Below the pieces are notes generated by a model. The model did not search any database, was not told the DNA's origin, and was given only the letters and a program-made list of their open reading frames with translations. This document shows positions 6,880-14,151 of a DNA stretch of 32,183 bases, one piece after another. Position numbers and translations under genes: made by a program. Source of the stretch: Gemmatimonadota bacterium (GTDB lineage: Bacteria > Gemmatimonadota > Gemmatimonadetes > Longimicrobiales > Gaopeijiaceae); the NCBI GenBank assembly GCA_009844885.1, contig VYAQ01000162.1, forward strand, positions 1 to 32,183. Reading direction: 5' to 3'. How positions within the stretch are numbered: the stretch's first letter is position 1; every line of letters starts with the position of its first letter.

Positions 6880-8229
6880 CTACCTGCGGACCAGCCGCGT
6901 CTCCGGGTATTGCGCGTACCAGCCGAACCAGAACGCGCGATGAGCGGGGAGCCGCTCCAGGCGCGCGCCCTCGGGACCGGTGAGTGCGTCCTCTTCTACG
7001 GTCCACGCGGCGCCGTCCTTCTCCAGGACCGCGCGGCCGCCGTCCCAACCGGTGAAGCTGCGGCCGGCGCTCTCGTAGACGCGGCTCGCTCCGCTCGCGT
7101 CGGTCAGGACCACGAACCCGGTTTCGCCGAGCCTGTCGTGGTACACGCGATTCCTGGACAGGTAGCGCACCCAGATCGCGAGCTGCTCACCGGGGGCGTC
7201 GGAGAAGCGGAGCGCCAGCACCTCGGCCTTGTTGGGAAGCCGGCTGTCCAGGCTGGGCACGCCGAACATCAGCCGGTCGGTGGCGAAGTAGTCCCGGTAG
7301 GCAACGCCTTCGCCGTAGTCGCGCTCATGCCCCGTGTCGAGTGACAGCACGAGGGTCTCGGGATGGCGGCGGCGCCATTCGCCCCAGGTCGTGGTTACGA
7401 CGTAGCGCGGTTCGAGCCGGATCCCCCGGCCGACGCGCGGGCCGACCGCGGGCTCGCCCGCGAAGGTCGACCACAGCGACATCGTGGCCCGATCGTACAT
7501 GAGCTTGTTGGAGCGGTAGAGGAAACCGCTGGTGCCCAGCTCGTGGTGCATTTCCTGATGAGCCGACCGGTAGAGGATCATCGTCCCGCAGAGGGTGCAG
7601 TAGACGCCGGTGTAGTGCTCGCCCGCGATCGAATCCTTGAACATCTCGTGCCAGGCGAGGATCCGCTTCGGGTAGGCGCGCACATCCCCGTCGAGCGCAA
7701 TGCCGAAGACGACGTTGTCGTCGTCCAGGTAGTCGGCCTCCGCGGCGGTGATCATCTTCGGATGGTCCAGGGGCGGGATGCCGTCGCGTCCAACCCCGCC
7801 CCAGCGGATCTCGTCGAGCCGGATGTTCGCGGGCGGGTCGTCGTCGAAGTACTCCTCGAAGCTGGGGTCGAGCGTCGCGTACAGCTCCGCCTTGAACGCG
7901 GCGTATTCGGGATGCGTGCCCGGGTCGGTCCGCCAGATCCATTCCCACCAGCCCTCGAGGTCGCGTCCGATGCGCTGGCCCGTCCCGCGCTCGAGCACCG
8001 AGACGATGCGGCGCCGGCTCGCCTCGTCCGGGACGTACCGCATCAGCTCGACCAGGATCGAGGCGTGCGCGTCGTCCCAGTAGTCCATGATCAGCTGGTC
8101 CGCGGCTTCCATCTCGAGGCTGGTCCCGGACACCAGTGCCCAGAAGGCCTCGATCGGCGTCTGCGCGGGCAGGCGAGATGGGGACGCCAGCAACGCCGCG
8201 CCGGTCAGCAGCAGGATGATTGCGCGCAT
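6880..8229 (-). CDS. DUF3179 domain-containing exported protein
   Basis: A 449-residue protein with a Sec signal peptide (residues 1-23, ending LPAQ). After a helical N-terminal region (30-130) the DUF3179 domain begins with IPPLDHPKMITAAEADYL and holds the family hallmark YCTLCGTMILY with Cys211 and Cys214, followed by the GTSGFLYRSNKLMYDRAT and SLWSTFAGEPAVGP blocks. Family function is unknown; the conserved cysteine pair suggests redox or metal binding. It leads a tightly spaced cluster with two small membrane proteins and YbjQ (gap 7 nt, then overlaps). It is divergent from proC across only 58 nt, which contain an inverted repeat at 8253-8266. Confidence 0.9.
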   Translation of the reverse strand: MRAIILLLTGAALLASPSRLPAQTPIEAFWALVSGTSLEMEAADQLIMDYWDDAHASILVELMRYVPDEASRRRIVSVLERGTGQRIGRDLEGWWEWIWRTDPGTHPEYAAFKAELYATLDPSFEEYFDDDPPANIRLDEIRWGGVGRDGIPPLDHPKMITAAEADYLDDDNVVFGIALDGDVRAYPKRILAWHEMFKDSIAGEHYTGVYCTLCGTMILYRSAHQEMHHELGTSGFLYRSNKLMYDRATMSLWSTFAGEPAVGPRVGRGIRLEPRYVVTTTWGEWRRRHPETLVLSLDTGHERDYGEGVAYRDYFATDRLMFGVPSLDSRLPNKAEVLALRFSDAPGEQLAIWVRYLSRNRVYHDRLGETGFVVLTDASGASRVYESAGRSFTGWDGGRAVLEKDGAAWTVEEDALTGPEGARLERLPAHRAFWFGWYAQYPETRLVRR

Positions 8230-8252
8230 GGTATTCCGGATATCTTTATCGG

Positions 8253-8266
8253 TTCAGCATACTGAA
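8253..8266. promoter_or_regulatory. Inverted repeat TTCAG-N4-CTGAA in divergent spacer
   Basis: Perfect 5-bp arms around CATA in the 58-nt spacer between the DUF3179 gene (minus) and proC (plus). Position between two divergent starts would suit an operator for both, but arms are short and no regulator gene is near. Confidence 0.3.
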
Positions 8267-8287
8267 AACTGCAGTGAGGACCAGGTG

Positions 8288-9106
8288 ATGATACAGATCA
8301 ACAAAGTGGCCATCCTGGGTGGCGGCAATCTAGGCGGTGCGATCGCCAGAGGTTTCGCGGCCTCCGGGTTCGTCCCGCCGGGCAACGTGGCGGTCACGAG
8401 AAGGCGGGCGGAGTTGCTTGGCGACCTTGCCGCAGCGGGCTTCCGCACCCTGTCGGACAACCGGGCGGCCATCGATGGCGCCGACGTCGTCATCCTCTCC
8501 GTGCAGCCGCAGCAGATGGAAGAACTCCTGGAGGGTGTCGGCCCCGCGCTGGACGCCCGCGGGCAGGTCGTGATCTCGACCGCCACCGGGATGTCGATCG
8601 CCGACATCCGCCGCTGGGTCGGGTCCGAGGTCCCCGTGCTGCGGGCCATGCCCAACCTCGGGATCGCGATCGGCGAGTCCATGACGTGCCTGGCCGCCGA
8701 CGAAGCCTCGATCGAAGCCGTGCCCGTTGCTCGTGCGGTCTTCGACGTCATGGGCTCGACGCTCCTCATCCGGGAAGACCAGATGACGTCGGCCACTGCG
8801 CTCTGCGCGTGCGGCATCGCGTTCTTCCTGCGGGCGATCCGCGCCGCGTCCCAGGGCGGAATCGAGATCGGCTTCCACGCCGAAGAGGCGCTGCAGCTGG
8901 CGTCGCAGACCGCAAAAGGCGCCGCCGCCCTGCTGCTCTCGAACCGGAATCACCCCGAGATGGAGATCGACAAGGTGACCACGCCGCAGGGGTGCACCAT
9001 CTCCGGACTCAACGAGATGGAGAATCGCGGCTTCAGCTCGGCAATGGTCCGGGGGATCATCCGGTCCGCCGACAAGGCGGGCGGGCTGTACCAGTCGGCG
9101 GAGTGA
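8288..9106 (+). CDS. proC: Pyrroline-5-carboxylate reductase
   Basis: A 272-residue enzyme for the last step of proline synthesis, reducing 1-pyrroline-5-carboxylate with NAD(P)H. The Rossmann motif VAILGGGNLGGAIARGF is at residues 7-23, the second conserved block VLRAMPNLGIAIGESMT corresponds to the usual RxMPNTP, and the C-terminal substrate-binding block TTPQGCTISGLNEMENRGF matches the family TxPxGTTxxGL signature. Length agrees with ProC. ATG 8288 is clear: GAGGA lies 7 nt upstream. The change of MPNTP to MPNLG and of TSPGGTT to TTPQGCT is a mild departure, so an altered substrate within the family is possible. Confidence 0.92.
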   Translation: MIQINKVAILGGGNLGGAIARGFAASGFVPPGNVAVTRRRAELLGDLAAAGFRTLSDNRAAIDGADVVILSVQPQQMEELLEGVGPALDARGQVVISTATGMSIADIRRWVGSEVPVLRAMPNLGIAIGESMTCLAADEASIEAVPVARAVFDVMGSTLLIREDQMTSATALCACGIAFFLRAIRAASQGGIEIGFHAEEALQLASQTAKGAAALLLSNRNHPEMEIDKVTTPQGCTISGLNEMENRGFSSAMVRGIIRSADKAGGLYQSAE

Positions 9107-9110
9107 GCAG

Positions 9111-9284
9111 TCAGTCGCGCTCCAGCCGGTTTCGATCCGCCTCCAGCTCTTCCCTCGCAGAACGACCTGCAGGAGCCCGAGTCATTGCCTCGTCAGCCGC
9201 TGCCAGCCAGGAGCGAAGCCACGCCCGAGGTGTCTCCCGGGGATTCTCGCTCGGAGCTTCAGGTGTGTTGTTGGTCGTGTCCAT
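9111..9284 (-). CDS. Small hypothetical protein, 57 aa
   Basis: A short frame starts MDTTNNTPEAPSENPRETPR and ends in a charged helix (SAREELEADRNRLERD), with a WLRSWLAAADEAM segment between. The composition is that of a soluble, partly helical protein rather than random GC-rich translation. There is no ribosome site, but TATCTT lies 6 nt before the ATG, which suits a leaderless message. It fills most of the 264-nt gap between proC and the LVIVD gene, and its stop is 5 nt from that of proC. No family recognised. Confidence 0.5.
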   Translation of the reverse strand: MDTTNNTPEAPSENPRETPRAWLRSWLAAADEAMTRAPAGRSAREELEADRNRLERD

Positions 9285-9290
9285 GGCAGC

Positions 9291-9296
9291 AAGATA
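9291..9296 (-). promoter_or_regulatory. Possible -10 element for a leaderless 57-aa gene
   Basis: Reads TATCTT on the minus strand, ending 6 nt before ATG 9284. It is the same hexamer as upstream of imuA. No convincing -35 is seen. Confidence 0.35.
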
Positions 9297-9370
9297 ACGT
9301 TCGCGCGACCGCGTTGACCACCTTAGTCTTGAGTGGCTGAAACCGCAGACACCCTGAAGGAGCTGAACGC

Positions 9371-10756
9371 ATGTCCATCCGTCCGCCGCTCGGCCGAGCC
9401 ACCTGCCTCGCCACCCTTGCCGCCGCGCTGGTTGCAGCCGCGATCCCCGCCGTGCCCACGCTGGCCCAGGAGGGCCCCGACCGCGAGAACACGTCGAACC
9501 TGCAGCGCCTGAAGCACGTACCGCTCAAGGTGGGGCCGCAGTTCAGCCGCTCGGACGTCGAGATCGAGCAGGAGCTGAGCCGCCCGTTCGTCTACGCCAG
9601 CCGGATCATGAATCCGACCTTCGGCTTCGACGTCATCTCCATCGACGACCCGAACAACGCCGAGGTGATCTACGAATGGCGGATCGAGGACGCGGAACTG
9701 CACGTCGGGCTCGGCGGGATGGACCCCAAGTACTTCAAGCACGACGGGCGCTACTACCTGGTGCAGTCGATGCAGTTTGCGCCCGGAGGGCCGAACGTCG
9801 ACCTGGGCGCGGTCGTTTTCGACGTGACGTCACTGCCCGACACCTCCGGCATACGCGAGGTCGGCCGCATGCGGGCCCCCGACACCCCGGGCGGCTTCCA
9901 CAACATCTTCATGTACAAACACTCGTCGGGCGCACCGCTGCTCTTCGCCACCACGAGCGGCCGGCACGCCAACGTCTACGACATGTCGCTCTTCATCCAG
10001 GGCGACAGCGCACAGGGGCTGGTCGGCCAGATGCCGTGGCCTTCCACTGCGACCCCGTCCCCCTACGGCATGCTTCAGGGCTACCACGACTTCTACGTCG
10101 CCTTCGACTACGCCACGGGCAAGGACATGGCCTACGGGGCCGGACTCGACGGCTACTACGTCTACAACGTGACCGATCCGTCCAACCCCGTGCTCGAGAC
10201 CTCGATCGTGGGTGTGCTCGGCGTGCAGCTCGCCCACACCATGAGCGCGACGCCCGATCACAAGTACGCCGTCGGCCAGACCGAGTACCTCTACTCGCCG
10301 GTCCGCCTCTACGACCTGCAGCCGGGGCTGTCGGGCGAGGTCGAGACCATCAACGAGGAGATGGCCGTGTGGACGCCCAACTGGAAGGGCTTCACCCATA
10401 ACCACGAGATGCGCTGGCCGTACGTCTTCGTGTCGTCGTTCGAGGATGGGCTCTACGTGTTCAACATGCGCGACCCCAAGAATCCGTCGACGGTGGGCTT
10501 CTTCGACACCTACCACGGCCCCGAGCGCCGCGGACTCGACCCCCGCACCATGGGCGAGGGCAACACCGGCTTCAACGGCGCCTGGGGAATCGACGTGCGC
10601 AACGCCGACGGCCTCATCGTCGTGAGCGACTTCACCACCGGCGTCCACTTCATGAAGCTCGACGGCTTCGACGGCTGGAACGGCGCCGATTGGGGCATGC
10701 CCAACGTGTCCAGCGTTCAGGACTGGGACAACGCGCCCCGCCGCGTGATTCCGTAG
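9371..10756 (+). CDS. LVIVD-repeat secreted protein
   Basis: A 461-residue exported protein. A Sec signal peptide (residues 1-32, ending TLAQ) is followed by a beta-propeller-like body with recurring phrases such as FGFDVISIDDPNNAEVI, GYYVYNVTDPSNPVLET, GLYVFNMRDPKNPSTVGFF and ADGLIVVSDFTTGVHFMKLD, the pattern of LVIVD repeats. Four or more such units are visible, each with a (I/V)xDPxNPxxV core. Such proteins are surface or periplasmic scaffolds of unknown activity. An AGGAG site lies 9 nt before ATG 9371. The next gene on the same strand (10801) begins 44 nt later, past an octamer tandem repeat. Confidence 0.85.
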   Translation: MSIRPPLGRATCLATLAAALVAAAIPAVPTLAQEGPDRENTSNLQRLKHVPLKVGPQFSRSDVEIEQELSRPFVYASRIMNPTFGFDVISIDDPNNAEVIYEWRIEDAELHVGLGGMDPKYFKHDGRYYLVQSMQFAPGGPNVDLGAVVFDVTSLPDTSGIREVGRMRAPDTPGGFHNIFMYKHSSGAPLLFATTSGRHANVYDMSLFIQGDSAQGLVGQMPWPSTATPSPYGMLQGYHDFYVAFDYATGKDMAYGAGLDGYYVYNVTDPSNPVLETSIVGVLGVQLAHTMSATPDHKYAVGQTEYLYSPVRLYDLQPGLSGEVETINEEMAVWTPNWKGFTHNHEMRWPYVFVSSFEDGLYVFNMRDPKNPSTVGFFDTYHGPERRGLDPRTMGEGNTGFNGAWGIDVRNADGLIVVSDFTTGVHFMKLDGFDGWNGADWGMPNVSSVQDWDNAPRRVIP

Positions 10757-10767
10757 GAGAAGAAATC

Positions 10768-10791
10768 CTGCACATATACTCATATACTCAT
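10768..10791. repeat. Octamer tandem repeat, second locus
   Basis: Two exact ATACTCAT units (10776-10783, 10784-10791) preceded by a degenerate one. Bases 10773-10791 are identical to 248-266. Here the flanking genes are on the plus strand, so the unit lies in the opposite orientation relative to translation, arguing against a purely translational role. Confidence 0.85.
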
Positions 10792-10800
10792 GGGGGACGA

Positions 10801-11427
10801 GTGTTGAGAGAGCGGCTGCGGCTTCCATGCAGGCTCCTGGCGGTATTTCTGGGCATGGCGCTGGGTGATACCACCGTCGCCGGCCGGGCCACGGCCCAGC
10901 CCGTGGTCCCCCCCTGCGAGCCCGTGCTGACCCACGCCACTGCGGAGGTCTCGGATCTGGCGCGCTTCAACCTCGGCCCCGCGCCCGGCCGTGAGGGCTG
11001 CGGCCTCGCGGAACTGGTGGGCGCGTGGTCGCCCTTCGGCCTCGGCGTGATGCGCTCCGGCCACCTCGACCAGGAGTTGCGCCTCGTGGTGGACCTGCCG
11101 TCGCTGGAGGGTGGCGCGGGGCCTCCCGATGGCGCGCCACCGCCCCGCGACGGTGCTCCACTACCCTCCACTGCACCGCGCTACGTCGCCTGGGTGGCCA
11201 CGCCCGACCTGGACCGGATCGAGGCGCTCGGCACCGTGACGCCCGGCGTGCCCTTCGCCGTTCCGGTCCACTGGAACAAGATCATGGTCGTGGTGAGCCG
11301 CGAGGCGGGCGCACCGACGGCGGATCAGGTGCGCTGGAGCGGTCCCATCATGCTTATCGGACGGTCACGCAGTGCGCTGCTCGAGAACCTGATGGGGCAC
11401 TCGATCTTCCGGCGGGCGGAGATGTAG
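10801..11427 (+). CDS. Exported hypothetical protein, 208 aa
   Basis: GTG 10801 starts a protein with a signal peptide (RLLAVFLGMALG, cleavage near ATAQ, residues 30-35). A run of G residues 4 nt before the GTG can act as ribosome site. The mature part has two recognisable stretches: a beta-rich middle (RYVAWVATPDLDRIEALGTV) and a C-terminal IMLIGRSRSALLENLMGHSIF. The YVAW...DL..I..LGTV-...-NKIMVVVSREAG-...-GPIML order reminds me of the C-terminal fold of RskA-type anti-sigma proteins, but that is an impression. A short Pro/Gly/Ala linker (residues 103-127) splits it in two. It follows the LVIVD gene closely and is probably co-transcribed. A hairpin covers its stop codon. Confidence 0.75.
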   Translation: MLRERLRLPCRLLAVFLGMALGDTTVAGRATAQPVVPPCEPVLTHATAEVSDLARFNLGPAPGREGCGLAELVGAWSPFGLGVMRSGHLDQELRLVVDLPSLEGGAGPPDGAPPPRDGAPLPSTAPRYVAWVATPDLDRIEALGTVTPGVPFAVPVHWNKIMVVVSREAGAPTADQVRWSGPIMLIGRSRSALLENLMGHSIFRRAEM

Positions 11428-11440
11428 GGGGCGCCCCTAC
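11424..11440. terminator. Hairpin shared by two convergent stop codons
   Basis: GTAGGGG (11424-11430), a 3-nt loop, then CCCCTAC (11434-11440). The left arm contains the TAG of the 208-aa gene, the right arm the TAG of the epimerase gene on the other strand. It has no U-run on either side, so it would be a weak or protein-assisted bidirectional terminator. Confidence 0.5.
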
Positions 11441-12591
11441 GCCTCCCCGCGAAACGCCGCCAGCAACTCCGCCTCCCGCTCCGGCGCCAGCCCTGAGCGC
11501 AGTTCCTGCCGCTCGGCATCCTGCGCGTTGAACCACTCCAGCGTCTCGACGGCGGTCTGTTCCAGGGGCCTCGGCTCGAAGCCGGCCGCGAACGCCCGGT
11601 CGCCGTTGACCTGCATCATGCCCAGGTAGTCGCCCGCGGGTTCGGTCCAATACGTGAGGGCGGGGAGGCCGTGCTCATTCAGGAAGGCCGCATCCACCCA
11701 CGTGAGTGTCGCGTCGGAGCCGATCGCGGCACGCGTGCTTTCGAGCAGGCCGCCCATGGTAAGCGGTTCGCGCGGGCCGACCACGTTGATGGTGCCGGTG
11801 AGGTCGTCCTCGACCGCCTTGATCATAAAGGCGCCCAGGTCGCGCACGTCAACGTGCTGCATCGGGTCGGACGGGTCGCCGGGAGCGAGCACCTCTCCGC
11901 CGCGCGAGAGCCGGACGGGCCAGTAGGTGTAGCGGTCGGTGGGGTCGCCGGGCCCGATGATGTACGTGGGGCGCACAACCAGGTGGTTGTCCGGGAAGGC
12001 GCCCCGGGCCTCGTCCTCGGCCAGCGCCTTCAGCGCGCCGAACGTGCGTCCGTCCACGACCTCGGTTTCCGGATCCTCGATGGTGTCGACGGGCGCGTCC
12101 TCGCGGATGTCCGTGGTCAGGTACGGGACGTAGACGCCGGTCGAAGAGACGTAGACATACTTGCCGACCGAGCCGCTGAGCGCTTCGGTCGACAGGCGGA
12201 CCCAGCGGGGAATGTTGGCCGGGTTGTCGATCACGACGTCCCATTCGCGTCCCGCCAGCGCGGCGAAGTCGCCTTCGCGGTCGCCGATCAGGGTCTCGAG
12301 GTCGGGGAAGAGGTCCGGGTTGGTGATGCCACGGTTGAACAGGGTGACCTCGTGTCCGCGCGCAACGGCAGCCCGCACCTGGTGGGGGCCTATGAAGTTC
12401 GTGCCGCCGAGAATGAGGATTCGGAGCGGTGTCGGGGACTCGCCGCCACTCGGGTCGGCGCCGTCCTCCGCGACGCACGCGCCGAGCGCCAGACCGCCGA
12501 CCGCGACCGTGGCCGCCCCCACGAACTGTCGCCGCGTGAGATCCATTGCGTGTTGTGGAAGATCCCTCGCACTCATCGTCCCATCGTCCAT
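11437..12591 (-). CDS. Tat-exported lipoprotein of the NAD-dependent epimerase/dehydratase family
   Basis: A 384-residue protein. Residues 18-39 form a Tat signal (LTRRQFVGAATVAVGG) ending in a lipobox, LALGAC with Cys39. Then comes an extended SDR fold: nucleotide-binding GGTNFIG (62-68), DVVIDNPA, YVYVSSTGVY (145-154) and ATYIIGPGD-type strand. The usual catalytic YxxxK is FGALK, with Phe184 in place of Tyr and Lys188 kept. ATG 12591 is preceded by GGGGAG at 8 nt, better than the internal ATGs 12576 and 12546. Relatives of this shape are annotated as epimerases or isoflavone-reductase-like, but the location outside the cytoplasm and loss of Tyr make ordinary sugar epimerisation unlikely. 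It is convergent with the 208-aa gene and divergent from the MATE gene. Confidence 0.88.
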   Translation of the reverse strand: MDDGTMSARDLPQHAMDLTRRQFVGAATVAVGGLALGACVAEDGADPSGGESPTPLRILILGGTNFIGPHQVRAAVARGHEVTLFNRGITNPDLFPDLETLIGDREGDFAALAGREWDVVIDNPANIPRWVRLSTEALSGSVGKYVYVSSTGVYVPYLTTDIREDAPVDTIEDPETEVVDGRTFGALKALAEDEARGAFPDNHLVVRPTYIIGPGDPTDRYTYWPVRLSRGGEVLAPGDPSDPMQHVDVRDLGAFMIKAVEDDLTGTINVVGPREPLTMGGLLESTRAAIGSDATLTWVDAAFLNEHGLPALTYWTEPAGDYLGMMQVNGDRAFAAGFEPRPLEQTAVETLEWFNAQDAERQELRSGLAPEREAELLAAFRGEA

Positions 12592-12668
12592 GCCTTCGCT
12601 CCCCGTTGAGCGCCGCCGCAGTGAAACCCGGCCCTCCGGCCCGGTCCCCCGGCACGCGCGAATCGCGC

Positions 12669-12674
12669 TACCTT
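12669..12674 (+). promoter_or_regulatory. Possible -10 for a leaderless MATE gene
   Basis: TACCTT ends 10 nt before ATG 12685, and no ribosome site precedes that ATG. If the alternative ATG 12721 is used, GGGCGGGG just before it might serve. The -35 is not evident. Confidence 0.3.
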
Positions 12675-12684
12675 TAGCGCCACA

Positions 12685-14133
12685 ATGGACACGGGCGACG
12701 GAAAACACAACCGGGCGGGGATGGGGACGGCGGAAGCGGAAGGCGCCCCCGAGAGCTGGTGGCAGGTATTCGTCCATGCCGTAAAGGGCACCGGCGGCGA
12801 CCCCACGGACGGGCCGATCCGGCGCGCGGTCATTCTCCTGGCCATCCCGATGGTGCTCGAAATGGCCATGGAGTCGCTTTTCGCGGTGGTCGACATCTAC
12901 TTCGTCTCCAGGCTCGGAGACGCGGCGATGGCCGGCGTCGCGCTCACCGAATCGGTCCTGGCGCTGATCTACACCATCGCGATTGGGCTCAGCATCGGGG
13001 TCACGGCCCTGGTGGCGCGCCGGATCGGTGAAGGAGACCGCGAGGGGGCTGCGCGGGGGGCGGCTCAGGCCATCCTGCTCGGGGTGCTGCTCGCCGTTGT
13101 CTTCGGCGTCGCCGGCGTAATCTACGCCCCCGACATCCTGCGGCTGATGGGGGCCGACGATACGGTCGTGGCCACGGGCCTTCCCTATACGCGTATCATG
13201 CTCGGAGGCAATGTCGTCATCATCCTCCTGTTCCTGCAGAACGCCGCCTTCCGCGGGGCGGGCGACGCCGCGATCGCGATGCGCGTGCTCTGGATCGCCA
13301 ACGGGCTCAACATCGTCCTCGATCCCCTCCTCATCTTCGGTCTGGGCCCCTTCCCGGAACTGGGTGTGCAGGGGGCGGCCATCGCAACCACCATCGGCCG
13401 CGGCACGGCGGTCCTGGTGCAGGTCTACACCCTGTTTCGCCTGGGGGGGAAGCTCCGGGTCCGCCTTCCCCACCTGCGAATTCAGCCATGGGTCATGGCG
13501 CGGCTGGTGCGGCTCTCGGCGACGGGCATGCTGCAGACCTTCATCGCGACCGCAAGCTGGATCGGGCTGACACGGGTCACGGCCATGTCCGGAGCCGAGG
13601 CGCTGGCCGGTTACGTGATCTCGATACGGATCATCCTCTTCGCGATCCTGCCGGCGTGGGGACTCTCCAACGCGGCGTCCACCATGGTCGGGCAGGGTCT
13701 GGGCGCCGGCGATCCGGTGCGGGCCGAACGCGCGGCGTGGATCGCGTGCAAGATGAACCTCGCATTCCTCGGAGCGCTCAGCGTGCTCTTCATCGCCTTC
13801 GCCCCGGCGATCGTCAGCCTGTTCGGGGGAACCGCAGGCGCGTCAGAGGTCGCGGTCACGGGACTGCGCATCGTGTCGATCGGCTTCGTGTTCTACGCCT
13901 ACGGCATGGTGCTGACGGCCGCTTTCAACGGCGCGGGGGCGGTGTGGACGCCCACCATCCTCAACTTCTTCTGCTTCTGGCTCTGGGAGATTCCGCTCGC
14001 GTGGGTTCTCTCCGTCTCGGGCGGGCTCGGCCCCACCGGGGTGTTCATCGCCATGACCGTGTCGTTCTCGACCCTGGCGGTCGTCAGCGCGCTGCTCTTC
14101 AGGCGTGGAAAGTGGAAGGAGGCGACGGTTTGA
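12685..14133 (+). CDS. MATE family efflux transporter
   Basis: A 482-residue protein with about twelve membrane segments in two halves of six, typical of MATE/MatE pumps. The first half opens with a LAIPMVLEMAMESLFAVVDI segment (about 53-72) and SRLGDAAMAGVALTES, both close to the family consensus (P-x-x-x-x-x-x-x-x-D, LG..A.A). The second half repeats it with GLSNAASTMVGQGLGAGDPVRAERAAW. The family exports cationic drugs or metabolites in exchange for H+ or Na+. The 13 residues before ATG 12721 are polar, so either start is possible. It is followed 18 nt later by the amidohydrolase gene. Confidence 0.92.
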   Translation: MDTGDGKHNRAGMGTAEAEGAPESWWQVFVHAVKGTGGDPTDGPIRRAVILLAIPMVLEMAMESLFAVVDIYFVSRLGDAAMAGVALTESVLALIYTIAIGLSIGVTALVARRIGEGDREGAARGAAQAILLGVLLAVVFGVAGVIYAPDILRLMGADDTVVATGLPYTRIMLGGNVVIILLFLQNAAFRGAGDAAIAMRVLWIANGLNIVLDPLLIFGLGPFPELGVQGAAIATTIGRGTAVLVQVYTLFRLGGKLRVRLPHLRIQPWVMARLVRLSATGMLQTFIATASWIGLTRVTAMSGAEALAGYVISIRIILFAILPAWGLSNAASTMVGQGLGAGDPVRAERAAWIACKMNLAFLGALSVLFIAFAPAIVSLFGGTAGASEVAVTGLRIVSIGFVFYAYGMVLTAAFNGAGAVWTPTILNFFCFWLWEIPLAWVLSVSGGLGPTGVFIAMTVSFSTLAVVSALLFRRGKWKEATV

Positions 14134-14151
14134 AGTTGACAGGGGGGAATC

